Origin: Mytilinidion resinicola
Taxonomy: Eukaryota > Ascomycota > Dothideomycetes > Mytilinidiales > Mytilinidiaceae
Reading direction: 5' to 3'
Assembly: GCF_010093595.1 (NCBI RefSeq)
Contig: NW_022985463.1
Coordinates: forward strand, 290,804 to 354,803
Length of the DNA: 64,000 nucleotides
Below, piece after piece: positions 9,835 through 22,081 of this stretch. The notes beneath the pieces were generated by a model, which was not told the origin of the DNA, did no database searches, and saw only the letters and a program-made list of their open reading frames with translations. Position 1 is the stretch's first letter; each line of letters opens with the position of its first letter. The position numbers and the translations under genes were made by a program.

Positions 9835-11415
9835 CTACGAGTCAAAGATCGCTCCGTACGCCGCCACCCCCCTGCTCTCCATACCATACACCACCTTCTT
9901 AGTGACCTTCGGATTGCTAATAATGAAAACAGCCTCCGCATTGCACTCAACAAGCAGCTTCCAGACCTCCAAGACCATATCCGGATAGTTTCTTCCACTA
10001 GTATTCCAGATCACAGCATTCGAGTCCGCATTCAGCACCGTATCCACCACTCCCTGGCCGTAGGTTTGGACCGGGTCCCGCGTGCTCCAGAAGATGCGGC
10101 GCGGAGTCTTATTGCTGTGCATGAGGCTCAGACACGGGCCGATGCCAGAGCCAGTGGCCACGAGCACGATTTGACGGAAGAGGCGGGTGGTGTAGAGGAG
10201 GCCGTGGAGGGGGTAGCCGCGCGTCCACAGCTTCTTCGGGGGGTTCTGGATGGTCTTGCGCGTCCAGTCGCCGGCGTTGGACACGACGACGCTGAAGCCC
10301 TTGCCGTCGGCTGCGGGGATCGTGGCGAAAGCGTGCCATTCGAGCATGGGGCGATCGCTGATTTTGAGGCCGTAGAAGGGGGGCATGTTGCGATAGTCGA
10401 AGTGGAGACGTGTGGCGTGGGACGAGAGGACTTCCGCGCGTACAGTGCGCAGACGGAGCCGTGACCAGGAGAAAAAGGTGCAGCATGTGGACAGGCCGAT
10501 GAACCAGAAGGAGGGCGCGGTGAAGATGGCATGAGCAAGAGAGACGTGGGTTGTGTTATACGTGTGGACGGCGATGATGAAGGTTTGCGCCCAAAGGGTG
10601 ATGAGAGCCGACCAGCCGGCGAAACGGTGCACAGCTTCGAAATGGTCATGGAACTTAATGCGGATTCGTGGATATGCGCCTGCGAGAATGAAGATGAACA
10701 TCATAACGCAGAAGTAGCATGTTACAACGTTTGCAACTGGAAGGCCATGAGTGGGATTCTGGGCGAAGTGGATAGTCGCAAGAACGGTGTAAAGGACGAA
10801 CCAAAACACAGCAGCAACTCCACATCCAGAATGGACTCCTCCGTAGTGGTAGACCTTGGCGAGCTTCTTGCGGATGAAAAGAGGTAGTGAGTGTGGAACA
10901 CAGGTAAAGAGCTCATACACAAGATTGACAGCATTTTCTTGTCTCATCAAAATTGAGGCTAGAATGTTGGCGGAGCATGCGTTCTTGGCATTGGCCATGG
11001 TAGGAGAGCCTTTGTTCTTGGCCATGAAGACGACAAGAGCAATCATGTTGAAGGTGAATATGGCCGCGAACATCTTCCGATAAACCGTGAAGAATGTATC
11101 TGAAAAACTAAGTTAGCATGAGCCATTGATAATGCTTCACAACGCTGGAACTACTCCTTTACGAAGACGATGATGAGAAGAACCATACATACGTGAAAGC
11201 CATCTAGTATGAGTATTTCCATGTTTTGGTGGCAGTGGAGGCGCTGGCCTTGCCACCTCTAAGCTGTTTGAGGAAAACGAACTTGACGTGAGCTTCTCAG
11301 AGAACTCTAGTGACACAACGGAAGGGTCTTCTTTCGTTTCCATGGCGTGAACACTGTCTCGACGAGCGACTTGTCCTACATCGGGGTTGTTGGTGTTGGG
11401 AGAGAGCGCAGCCAT
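9835..11415 (-). CDS. tmpA: TmpA-like integral membrane flavoprotein (ferredoxin-reductase-like)
   Basis: Two reverse exons: 11415-11193 and 11099-9835, giving 495 residues from the ATG at 11415; an in-frame upstream ATG at 11553 is possible. The N-terminal 70 residues are Ser/Pro-rich and cytosolic in type. Membrane segments follow, including MFAAIFTFNMIALVVFM, VAAVFWFVLYTVLATIHFA, VVTCYFCVMMFIFILAGAY, FAGWSALITLWAQTFIIAV and a segment near the FWFIGLSTC run. The C-terminal half resembles a flavin/NAD(P)H reductase, with the dinucleotide motif LVATGSGIGP and a late block ending AVFIISNPKVTKKV. This layout matches Aspergillus TmpA, a membrane oxidoreductase tied to conidiation signalling, and the reductase-like C-terminus of some NRPS-like proteins. 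The splice joins WLS to HTFFTVYRK in frame. The family is well supported; the ortholog call is moderate. Confidence 0.8.
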
Positions 11416-13755
11416 CCTGTGAATGTACTGTGACGCCGTCTTGGCAATCCTTTTACGGGATTGGAAACCGAGCCGCGGGTAGGCACCAAGAGACGCTCCG
11501 GCCTGTGGGAGCCGAGAAACTGGAGGAGAAACGTGCGCGAAGCCGCAGGGCACAGTGTGTGATTTGGAAATATACAGGGGTCAATGGTTGGGGTACGACC
11601 AATAACAGAACACTATGGCTTGAGTTTTACCACGAAAGGGTCAACCACGGGACGAGTAAAAAAGAAAGTTGATGGTGTAGATGCATAGATTTGAGAAAAT
11701 GGTGATGAGCTGCAGTAATCGTCTACGGTCGATATGCATCTACTTATACTTCGAGTCGGGCCAAATTCGCCCCAAGAGTCCACGGTTTCATTGATGCCAT
11801 CCATGGAATGTACCATAGTAAGGATCAGCAACACCGCTATGGTAAGTTCAGGATAGCCGTCGATGTGACGGTATTGGTGTGAAATGGACTGCAATACGGG
11901 GTTAGGACAGACGCATCACGACAGCTGAATGCAGCGTTTGCTCCGGGACCCACCAGCAGAGAACTGTATACGAAGAAAGAAGAGGCAGACCGGGAATAAA
12001 ACAGGTTGGATACACTTGAATATCTCGGCGAACCTCTAGGATAGATTAAAAGCTGGAGATCAATTCTTGTGGAGTTGCTGATTGTGGATAGTCGGAGGTA
12101 TATCTGATAAGGTGATCAAGGCCACCACATATTCGTATCTACAGGTGGTGACTCTGGCGAATCCCAAAGCATGCACACGGGTTAAGATATCGCTAAATCC
12201 TCGCGTACGGTGCATGGTTCAGGAGAAGTATGATGAAAGAGGCGCGTCGTGGAGGCCTACATGTGCCTAGAAGGCATCGAAATTCGAGGGTCCATGCCGA
12301 CGATGTTGACGAAACGGAGTTTATTCAGATGTTGGTCGTTCGTAAGACAGACCCTGCATGATGAGTGCCGTTGTGGTCTTGAGTTGCCCTATTCGTGCCA
12401 ACCTAAGCAGCTAATCACCCATGCGGCAGGTGAGCGGATGCTCCCGCAGCCAGTCGTTGACCTGCTAGAAGCGTCCTATCCGATTGACTATGGGGCCAGG
12501 CCCAGCAGGGTGATCATGCAGCTCTACTGCACCTTCGGTTGATTCTTTCAGTGGTTGGTTAGTTGACAATACCGTTTGCAGATCCTGCCGTGCTTCGGAA
12601 GGAGCCGAAATTCGAAACACTTAAACAAAGACTCCTTTTGGACTAGATTGTCACTTTGGAGGCCAAGCGAAATTCTCGTGTTCGCCTTAGACTGAGTTCT
12701 GCTGGCGTACTCATCAAGTCTGTCAGCTCTCAAGCTTCTCCGCACCCGGAAGAAGATTGAAAATCATAGATGCCAAGCAGTCTAAATTCAAGGAAATCAA
12801 CACCAGCTCCTTCTAATACTGGCCCGATTATTTGCCAGCCAGCTGTCTTATCATACCGAGTTTACGGCCCCCTGGTAACGTTTCGTTTATAACTCTACCC
12901 ATGACAGTGGTGAAATGGCTCGGCACTTCAATGTTTTCGGCATTTTGAACATACGAGGTCTCCACACACATGCCGTGACGTGATGATGCACGCAATCCAG
13001 GAGCAGCTCGGCGACCACCCGAGATGCTCACATGGTAGAAGTCGGATCGGCATGTGGGACTAGGGGTGGGGTTGCCACGCTGCCAGAACGCTGTGGGTCC
13101 TCTTTATTTGACTGACGTGTTGTCTTATCAATCGCCGTGATTGGAATGGTGATGAGGTTTTTCGGCGACTTGCGATATAGTTGACCCTTGCTATCATGAT
13201 GGGTGAAACATCCTCGTCTCTAGGGCATGACAGGCAACCCGTTATCTGTTGATCTGAATGCCTGTCTTGTTTATTATTTAGATTGAGTCGACACTACGAA
13301 GGTGGGGGTGCAGATGGCAAATTCGTCGTTTCCTGCACGAAGGTCCTGGTTCGAGAAAGTTCCTGGGAAGACAGCGGGTGTCATGGCCGTCATGCTTGTG
13401 AGATTAGTGGTAGCTACTTTATGATTACCAATAACGAGACTGTCCGTTCTTGCAAATGAAATGACGCGGGTGTCAAGGATCATCGAGGAAGCTGGTCGAA
13501 TGGAACACTTTCGGCTGTGAAGCTATGGATAAAATAGTAAGAGGTGACCGCGCTTGAAGTACAAGTATACAGCCGAAGAAGATTTGAAGTCTCGGACACA
13601 AACGTTCCAAACCGCCGAAAATTTACTCCCTGGCGCGCAATGTAGCATTCGACTGGCGTGTTGTCTTTCGGCAATCAAGTGATAATGTAGAAATGACGGA
13701 CTTGGATGATCACCGAGAAGAGATTCTCTGAGCCGAGTCTCTTCAACCTTGTCCG
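11416..13755. other. long intergenic region, no supported gene
   Basis: About 2.3 kb separates two reverse genes. It should contain the promoter of the TmpA-like gene at its left end and the 3' end of the GFA-like gene at its right. The small frames on both strands (for example near 12249, 12828 and 13274) carry no domain, and I found no splice pattern joining them. Nothing repeated stands out. Confidence 0.5.
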
Positions 13756-14151
13756 TTAATCGTCGGGCTCCTCGTCCCACCTTTCTACGCCCTCGGGTAT
13801 CTTGACCACAGCCCGGGAGCACCAAATATGCTTCGCCTTGCTCCAATCGAGCGCTTCAATACACCCGCCCTTGACACTGACAGTTTTGCTATTGTCTCGG
13901 CCAATGTGAAGTATCCGTGTCCCGCATCCGGTACAGAAGTAGCAATCGAGTGTTCTACCACTATCGGTTTGACGCGTGTAGATTCCAAGAGGTAGGTCGG
14001 GAGGCAGGGTGAAGGCCGGAAAGATCGCGGAGGTGCCGAATGCTGAAGCCGACTGTTTGCGGCATTCGGTGCAGTGACAGTGGAATATATCGAGAGGGGT
14101 TGCAGTCGGAGTTTTGAATCGGATAGCACCGCATTGACATACGACGTCCAT
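13756..14151 (-). CDS. GFA/CENP-V domain protein (Mss4-like zinc fold)
   Basis: An unspliced reverse frame of 131 residues from the ATG at 14151; an ATG 11 codons upstream (14184) also fits. The zinc ligands of the glutathione-dependent formaldehyde-activating (GFA) fold are in place: CQCGAIRF near the start, HCHCTECRKQS about 20 residues on, and CTGCG in the second half. FGTSAIFPAF and GCGTRILHIG are typical family blocks. These proteins bind zinc and may act on glutathione adducts; most fungal members are uncharacterised. I prefer the shorter start because it leads straight into the first Cys cluster. Confidence 0.85.
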   Translation of the reverse strand: MDVVCQCGAIRFKTPTATPLDIFHCHCTECRKQSASAFGTSAIFPAFTLPPDLPLGIYTRQTDSGRTLDCYFCTGCGTRILHIGRDNSKTVSVKGGCIEALDWSKAKHIWCSRAVVKIPEGVERWDEEPDD

Positions 14152-14807
14152 GGTGAGGAAACTGTCGGTAAACAATGAAGGCACTAGAACAATTAGTGGA
14201 GCGATATGGGCTTGTCAGCCGCTCTTGGATAGTCCTTGAAAAAGGACATGAAGCGCCCGCCACGTCGATTGGTCGGGAAGGAGATTTTGTGAACAATTGG
14301 ACGAAAGGTCGAGGTGGAGAAGTTTCGAGGAGAGAATAGGCGCTCGGACCCACAATTCTCCGCTCAAGCCACCGTTGACTAGACCCATCTTGAAAGGTTT
14401 GGACTGCAGCCTACCTGCATCTACCTATCCTCCATGAGCTTTGTTGAATTCGTCCTGTGAATGTTGAATCATATCGTCTCGACACGGCCCATAACGCGTT
14501 CTAATCTCAATAAAGATCCCACCTGCAGGCTGCTTCCGTAGATGTAGCTAGGCTCGCTAGGTCTAATTCTACCCAGCCACCGCCCAGGGGATGACTCCCA
14601 ATGTGCACCAACTCATACACTGTGATTCACCCCCTTACCTGAAGATTATAGGCGCCTAGCTTTCTCTAAAAGAGTTCTAATGTGCTTTCTTTGAATCTGA
14701 GGCCTTACTTCTCAGTGCTGCCGGAAACTCTCGTTACTCTCAAAAACCTTGCAGTCCTCCACAAGACCTTCAACATCTCCATCCTTCGGCTTCAGAAAAC
14801 CCTTGTC
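14152..14807. promoter_or_regulatory. divergent promoter region
   Basis: About 650 bases lie between the divergent starts of the GFA-like gene and the RNA cyclase-like gene. In-frame coding can be extended upstream to 14682 for the cyclase, but similarity begins only at the ATG at 14808. I see no defined element beyond CT-rich stretches. Confidence 0.4.
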
Positions 14808-16355
14808 ATGACTGCCGTGATACGTCTAAAGGGGACTACTCTCGAGGGTGGGGGCCAGCTCCTTCGAATCGCAGTCGGCGTCTCGGCCCTCACCACAATT
14901 CCCGTCGAAATAACAGACATTCGAGGCAATCGATCTGGTGGGGTGGGACTCAAGATGCAGCATCTAGCATCCGTCACGTGGCTCGGAGCTGCCTGTCATG
15001 CTCGATTGAGTGGAGCCGGAAAGAAGAGTAAACAGCTCCTCTTCGCGCCTGATACAAAGGTATGAGATCTCAGCTGCGATGTCTAACTTCCGGCCTATGA
15101 ATGCCACTGTCAAGGTCACTTCGTAGAATTGCCAGAGCCTACGAAAGAGACGTATCTTATCCCTTCAAACTATCGATCCCGCATCATTATCTATGAGACG
15201 CCAGAAACACCATTTGTTTTTCTACATCAAGCCATTCGTCCAAGCACCCTATATATTAGCAACGCAGACTTCTTAACTAACGCTCTAGCCTGTACGCAAG
15301 CTGACATACTAAAGGGCCTACCCTCTCTCCTCGACTACCGTGAACGCGAACTTGCCGACGGCAAGGCAATCATCGAATCCCAGATCCTTCAAAGCACCCC
15401 CGGGAGCATCGGCTTAGTCTTCCAAGCTATTCTCCCCTTCCTCTTCTTCTCCGGTTCCTCGCTGTCCATCACACGCTCAGAAGACTCTGTACCCAAACCC
15501 ATCCGCATCCGCATAACTGGCGGCACGAACTCCTCCCTCTCCCCCTCCTACGACTACATCTCCCAAGTCCTCCTCCCTACTCTCTCCCTCGTCGGGCTCC
15601 CCCCTATCACCAGCCAACTCCACTCCCGCGGCTGGACACACGGCGGCAACAAAATCGGCGGCATGTCCTTCACCGTCACACCGCTCGCGCCGAAAACCAC
15701 ACTTCCCGCTTTCACGCTCAGAGAGCGGGGCGCTATAACCCACATCCAAGCCACCATCCTCGCGCCGCAGGCCTGCGAAGCCCACTTCCGCGACGAGCTC
15801 GACACTGTCCTGGCAAAACGCTCTGGATCCCTCTTTGACTCCGACGCGGACATGGACATCGACGTCACATTCGAGGACAGCAAGAGTGATAAGCGCTTCT
15901 ACCTCCTCCTCGTTGCCACGAGCAGCATAGGGTGCAAGCTAGGCCGCGACTGGCTGTATGACCACCGCGTCAAGGATGGTCGTATCGACGACGCGATTCG
16001 CGCGCTCGTGAAGCAGGTTGTTAATGAGCTGGTGGCGGAGATCGAGAGCGGTGGGTGTGTGGATGAGTATATGCAGGACCAGCTTGTGGTGTTCCAGGCG
16101 CTGGCAGAGGGAAGGAGTGAGGTGGACTGGGGTAATGTGCGTCAGGGAAGCTTGCACACAAGGACGGCGGAGTGGGTGTGTAACGAGCTTCTCGGTGTGG
16201 AGTTTGACGGTAAGGGTGGGTGCGAGGGTATCAGGCTGGCGGCGGGGGAGGTGTTCGCGGAAAGGTCTGAGGCAAAGGTGGCTATCGAGACAAAGACGAA
16301 GGAGCGGGGCGGAGATGATGACCTGGCTGAGGCGGTTGAGAGGCTAGAGATATGA
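14808..16355 (+). CDS. RNA 3'-terminal phosphate cyclase-like protein
   Basis: Exon 1 begins at 14808 and runs to about 15059, and exon 2 runs from about 15115-15138 to 16355. The junction is unclear: a donor at 15060 with an AG near 15137 keeps frame, and a donor at 15028 with the AAG at 15114 also does. Family blocks are LEGGGQLLRIAVGVSALT, ITDIRGNRSGGVGLKMQH, then SPGSIGLVFQ-like STPGSIGLVFQAILPF, RGWTHGG, and near the end DQLVVFQALAEGRS and LHTRTAEWV, which holds the conserved His that is adenylated in RtcA. RtcA enzymes convert RNA 3'-phosphate to a 2',3'-cyclic phosphate using ATP; the Rcl1 branch works in 18S rRNA processing. The preserved His suggests the enzyme branch. An insertion of about 80 residues precedes the SPGS-like block. 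The last 25 residues are a charged tail. Confidence 0.85.
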
Positions 16356-16952
16356 TACCTGGATGTGCTTGATAGAGATCGTGAAACCCCACAATAGAAT
16401 GTAGATCTGTAGCTCCACAACACGTTGACGGAGACTCCTAGAAACCAGAATGTACTAACCAAATGCCCAGCTCAATTCCGTACTTAACTATTACCGCGTG
16501 GTGATGTTGTCCCTTTTGAATCTGCCCACCCAACTCCGCCGCTTCCATGCACTTTTCCAAGATTTAAGCACCATCCACCCAACCACTATATCTCCACAAC
16601 CAGCGCCTCCATTCAAATTCTGACACGGTAGAAAGTTTCGCGTCAGTCTGTACATGTATTCAATAGGAGGACAAGTCCTCAGGACGTGTTGTTGAATTTA
16701 TACGAATTAATTAGAAGTGCGGTTTGGAGTCGCTCTGTACTCCACACTTTTTGGTGACCAACTTGCCAGAAGCGGTAGGTGCACGGACCATGAGGAGGGG
16801 TAACGAAAGGAGTTCCCAGTAGAGTAATCCAAGGTTGAAAGTGCACGGATGCAAAGCTTCTGGCGACGATGTTGGATACGTCCTATCTTCTGTGGTATCT
16901 GCTTCTACGACATCTTACTGGATCAACCCACCCCTTAATTCCCTTTCCCCCC
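16356..16952. other. intergenic spacer between convergent genes
   Basis: About 600 bases between the ends of the cyclase-like gene and the MFS permease gene, which read toward each other. It should hold both terminators. I see no open frame with content and no repeat. Confidence 0.5.
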
Positions 16953-18884
16953 TCACAAACAGTACCTAAAGTGCGAACTCTCCTTATCCGTAACATCCTT
17001 AAACCCCTCTAGAATCGCCTGCTCATCCGCTCCATTCGCTGTCCGCTCCCCAGGTCCCATGAGCTTATCCCTCCGCCTATTCTCCCACATCATATAGAAC
17101 CGCAAAAACACCGCTATCACAACCATCCCACAATAACTCACAATGAGGCCAGTCAGCGCGGAAAAGTAACGCGGCTTCTCGCGGGCAAAGAAGATCTGCG
17201 CGCCAGCGATGTTGCCGCCGGCGTAGAAGCAGAACCACAGCCCATTGGCGATGGAGCGTTTCGTGTGGCCCGCGATATTAGAGGTGAGCAGGTTCCAGGA
17301 GAGGATGACGGGGGCGCCGACCATATACTGGAGCCAGGTGCAACCGACGAGCGACCACCTATGGTCCAGCGACGTGAGCCTTATCCCGATCAGCCCTCCA
17401 AGCGGCGGGAGACAGATGATAGCGAGGATGATGCATCTCGTGTTCTTGAAATAGCTAGCCGCGAGACCGCACAGCGGCACGAAGAAGAACTCGAAGGCGC
17501 CGGTGGGCAGCTGCAACAGCGTGGCGTAGATCCCCGAGAACCCGAAACCCTTAATCAAGGCCGAGCTGAAGTTGGAGACGCCGCCGTTGATGACGCCGCA
17601 CGCGAGGCCGATGAGCATGAGGCAGTGGACTTTGATGTCGAGGAGGGCTTCGACGACTTGCTTGGGTTGGAATTGCTTTGTTTTCACGCCGATCATGTTC
17701 TCGGCGATGCGGTCGATGGCTATGACGCGCTGTTTGTGCGTGAGGAATTTAGCGGTTGAGGGGGAGTCGGGCATAAACCAGAGCTGTTTATGTGTTAGTA
17801 AATGGATGCTGGAGAAGGATGAAGGCAAGACGAACAAAGACCCATGACCAGACGAAATTCATGAGACCGATCACGAGGAAGATCAGTTTCCAGCTGCTGA
17901 TGGTGGAGGAGTGGGTGTGGCCTAGCCCGTATCCAAGTAAGGCTCCGACCATCGTGGCCATTCCGTTGAATGCGAGGAAGACGCACATCCGGAGAGGCTG
18001 CTCAGAACGCGTGTAGAACATGCTACAGATGTTCATGATAGCAGGAGAGATGGAGGCCTCAAACATTCCTAGCAGAAATCGCAGAACGAGGATGCCGGCG
18101 TAGTTCGAAGTCGCAGCGTGGCAGCAGAGGAGAACGGACCATATGAGGATCATGCTACCCGTGTATTTGGCGACGGGTAGACGTTGAACGAGAAGATTTG
18201 CGGGAATGGCCCAGAAGAGGTAGCCGAAATTGAAAATCGAGGCTACCCAAGAGTATCGTTGGCTATGGAAGCAGTTAGCAATCTAAGACGTTATTTCTCT
18301 CAAACAGCCAATTCTTATACTGGGCATATGGATAAGATAAGAAAGAAAGGGGATCAAGCATACCCTACAAGGTCCAGGTCTTCGAGCAGGGAGTACGCGG
18401 AAGCGTAGTTCAGAGACAGTTTGTCAAGGAATTGGATTGTATATGTTACGCAGATCTACATTATGGAATGTCAGATATCTTTTCCAAACTCTTGCTGTCT
18501 CTCCAAGTCTGCATGCCATTTACTGAGAGCGTTGCATGAAAGACATTGGGTCATGTGATTTTGATGAATCAAATAAGATATGTCTCGGTCTGCAATGATG
18601 ATATGAGAGTCCTTGTGAAGCACATTTCTTTCATTGCCCTTCCCGGTACATCAAAGGAGCTGATAGGTACGAAATAGACTTACGATAGGCATAATAACCC
18701 AATCAATCTTCCTCAGAACCACCTTCCTCTCCGCTTCTAGTTCCTCTCGCGAATACTGCTGAACTTCGAGATACAGATCGGCTCCAATGTCCCGCATCTG
18801 CTTCTCAGTAGCAGTCTGGCCCTCTAGAATGCTGGGTGGCACTTGAGAAACCCCCCCTGTCTTCTCCTCGAGTTTCTCCGCCAT
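16953..18884 (-). CDS. MFS transporter of the Dal5/allantoate permease (anion:cation symporter) type
   Basis: Four reverse exons: 18884-18684, 18455-18364, 18262-17836 and 17783-16953, giving 516 residues. The hydrophilic N-terminus leads to RKIDWVIMPI and then TYTIQFLDKLSLNYASAYSL, the first helix signature of the Dal5 branch. RYSWVASIFNFGYLFWAIPA, LRFLLGMFEASISPAIM and LWFMPDSPSTAKFL are further family marks. About twelve membrane helices are visible in total. The C-terminal domain carries HTKRSIANGLWFCFYAGGNI, also typical. Relatives carry allantoate, nicotinate, vitamins or other organic anions into the cell with protons; the substrate cannot be told from sequence. All four junctions keep frame. 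Confidence 0.9.
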
Positions 18885-21382
18885 GGTGAGGTGTTTGGCG
18901 GCTGTGATAGCGGCAAAGCGGGGAAGGAATCTGGTGTTGGTCTTTTAAACACTGTGAAACTGATACACACGACGTACGCGACCCAGGATATATATGCCGT
19001 TACCGCGGGGACGACCTCCACTCATGATCGGCGTTATCAGGCCGCCTTGAACCTGTTATCGCTCTCATCGGAAGACTCCTGCGAAGTAGACTTGCACCGT
19101 TGGTCAGGACAGCGGGGTTTATCATTGCCCTTGTCGATGTGAGATCGTCGTGTTGGGATGGAGGAACGGGTTGCTAGAGTGGGACCTCTTTTGTGGGTCT
19201 CACGAAGCTCGAACGAGTCTAGCTTTGCTAGGAAGGCCTCCTCGGGCTACTAGTGACGTTCCATCGCTTCTCCACCAAAACCCTAATCGTCACTTTTTAT
19301 GCTATCTCAACTTCTTTACCCTATCATCAACTCAACAATCACAATCTGGAATACACCTACGCCGGCCTCGAATTTGAGCATTCTACGGCTCTCTTACAGC
19401 GGTATCCCACCACCTGTGTTCAACCATGAAAGCTCGATGCACAGGAACTTGCGGCGATTATATATCAGACATTCGTAGCCTCTCGTGGTGATCATGGGCT
19501 GTAAAGACCATTTCTACCAGTCTTTTCTCCCAGGGATCCTTTGTTAATGTGGCTTTCCTCCAACCAGTGGAGCGGCTTGGTACTTAAGCCCTCGCCCTGG
19601 TTGCTGTGATCCATCTCTATATCGCGCACTGTATCCAATCCAACCTTATCGATGATATCAGATGGACCATTACTCGCGCCAAACCATCCTTTGAAAAGCA
19701 TGTTGATATCAGGGGGCTCTGCGACGCCTTTAGAATGGACATGAAGAGATTGAGGTAACAGTTCTTTTTTTCAATACTCAATCTCTCAGGTCTTTCTGCT
19801 ACCTATAAAGGAGGATCTCGCTATTACAATTCTCATCGTCTTCTCAATGCTCCCACGTCAACTGTACCTTAAACTCTGGGGAAAACGCCCCTTCGGCTTC
19901 TTCTCGGAAGAGACTCGGCTCTTAACGTCGACGCTAAAGCTCGAAGTCACGAGACTTTAATGTTGATGTCCCTCTATACAACACTCTAACCTAAACGTAC
20001 CTTGTACTCCGAGCTAAAATGTGACTACTTGAACAAGCTTCTGTGGAACATATGAAAAGTACGCATCTCAAGAACTCAGTCCAGATTCAAGTATGGTCTC
20101 TGATACGCATAGTATAGAGGTCCTAGCACGCGCCGAATGCAGTCCGTTTCAGATGCAGCTTGAATTCGATCTCTCCGTTCCTGGTCATGCTTTTTAAGCA
20201 GGGCTTCATCTTCGGTTTGCGGGGGCAGTTTGAGAAGCGAGGCCGCAGCGATCTAGAAAGCTATTCTGAAATTATCGAGGCTGCCGCAACGATGAGAAGA
20301 ACATGATGCTTCGGTCTTTGCAGGCCTTTTCATCTCTTAATACTCTACATCCCTCGAACATGTTGCTCACTGCCGCGTTGACCGACATTTGGAATCTTCT
20401 TACCGTTATTGCCCTATTGTTTCTCAGTGTTAGCCATATTTGACTTCATTTCATTCGCTAGATTCCTAAAGTAGAGGCGTTAGCCTCGGCGTCAGGGGGT
20501 TTGGGTAAATAGGTAAAGAGGGACGGGAGTAGGCGCTCGAGTTGTCAAGATATTAGGCTGGAAAGGTAATGGGACACTTAAGAGGCTTGAAACTCTGAAG
20601 GGCAAAGGGTGCACTTTTCACGTAACCTGGCTCTGGATCATTCTAAAACATAAACATCTACTTCAATACATTTGATTGGCTCCTTTGTTTCTATAGTGTC
20701 TTGCTATAGATATCCGTACGCTTCCCTGCTAATGTTGGTGAGGGCCGTGGGGCTCTAGCGTACCTATATCATCCAATGGCAGACCATACACTTCCACTTT
20801 GCGTACACCCTGCTGACGCTGTCTGCGGTAGCCTGGCAAATTTACTCGTCGTCCACAATGCCGAAATTCTCCCTCGGTCGGAATGCTGATAACATCATGA
20901 AGCTCCTCAAGGCAGTTATAAACAAGTGTACGGATTCCGATGGCGAGGGATTGTATACAAGAGCCGCGCGTGCAACATGATTTAGCTTCTCCGCATAAGT
21001 TCTCTCAAGTTACGAGTACTGCTATGAAGTTCATGGTCCATGGAATCGGCACGAGGTATGGCCCACGTTTTATACATGGTGATGTAGCACCGGCCTAGGA
21101 TTGTTGGATTCACTGAAGCACTACAGGTGTTGCAAAGATTTCTCGCAAATGATTATGAGAACCTATATAAGCGGTCATGTCGCGGCAGGGCTTCATCGCC
21201 CCAAGTCACGATTATCTAGAAATCCGACCTTCTACCCTATATAAATCTCACGCAGATCCCCCAACACCTCGCAACAACGGAACCGTATCATCCCACCACC
21301 CGCCCCCCAGCCCTAGACCCTGAGCCTACTACCACGTATCCCCCTCAGAAGTGTGCCCCCCTCATTAAGCGATACTTATACA

Positions 21383-22020
21383 TCACCTGTATTCCCGTAA
21401 AATCGGCGATTGGGGGCCATATTAACTATTTTTCGTGGCATCTACTAATTCCTAAGAATTGCGACGATTCGGCTCTCTCGATTATCGGGTGGTTACCATA
21501 AGCCCTAATATCACCGATTTTTGAGATCGTACAGGCCTCAAAATCGCCGATTATGGGGTAGCACAAACAAGCCAAAAATCAGCGAGACTTGAGGTTCTAT
21601 ATACACGCCAGTATTCAACGAGATTTACCTACTCAGTCAGCAGTTAAAGGCCCCTAAGGTTACATGATCCATATAATGGAGCTACGGCGAAGGAAGCTAC
21701 ATCTTGTAAAGTATTGATGTAGAAGTTTGGGTCATATATGCTATATCGGAAGAGAAGTTTCATCCTTGGATCTAGCCCTAAAATTGTCGAGAATTAAGGT
21801 TGTACAGGCCCCAAATCGCCAATCGGGAGGGAACAACAAGCCTGATTATCGCCGATCGGGGGCGTGTACAACCTTAACTCTCCCTGATTTTGGGCTTGTA
21901 CAACCCAAAATCTTGCTGGTCTTTGGCTAGTGTACCCCCGTTCATCGAGATGCGATATCGCCCCCAATCGCCGATCTTCCGGTGAAATAACTGATTTTCG
22001 AAAATCGCTTGATAGGGGGG
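21383..22020. repeat. field of short inverted and direct repeats, MITE-like
   Basis: Variants of the palindromic motif ATCGGCGATT / ATCGCCGAT occur near 21400, 21543, 21813, 21847 and 21967, usually next to a run of G (or of C in the other orientation) and often next to GTACAGGCC or TTGTACAACC. The phrase GTACAGGCC(T/C)C appears at 21529 and 21802, and its inverse forms at 21864 and 21897. The pattern suggests nested or decayed non-autonomous DNA transposons whose ends carry these motifs. No transposase frame is present. Confidence 0.5.
21791..21880. repeat. imperfect inverted repeat (hairpin), 90 bases
   Basis: The left arm starts GAATTAAGGTTGTACAGGCC and the right arm, read in reverse complement, starts GAGTTAAGGTTGTACACGCC. 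The arms stay similar into the motif ATCG(G/C)CGAT-type core on each side. The centre is a short spacer near 21830-21842. The structure resembles the two ends of a very small inverted-repeat element. Confidence 0.65.
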
Positions 22021-22081
22021 CTCAAAAGCACCACCTCCTCTACGTCAACGAAGAATCTTTGGACCCCCAGATCTGGTCAAT

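Larger units (their letters stand above)
18885..22081. other. long gene-poor region
   Basis: More than 3 kb without a supported gene. Short frames near 18843, 19150 and 19492 have no recognisable content. The first part should hold the promoter of the MFS gene. From about 21380 on the region is packed with variants of a short motif (ATCGCCGAT and neighbours) and inverted repeats, which look like remains of small transposons. The middle (19.7-21.3 kb) shows nothing I can name. Confidence 0.55.

Noticed and set aside
14682..14807. Upstream extension of the RNA cyclase-like protein
   Set aside because: No similarity to the family before the ATG at 14808; most likely leader sequence.
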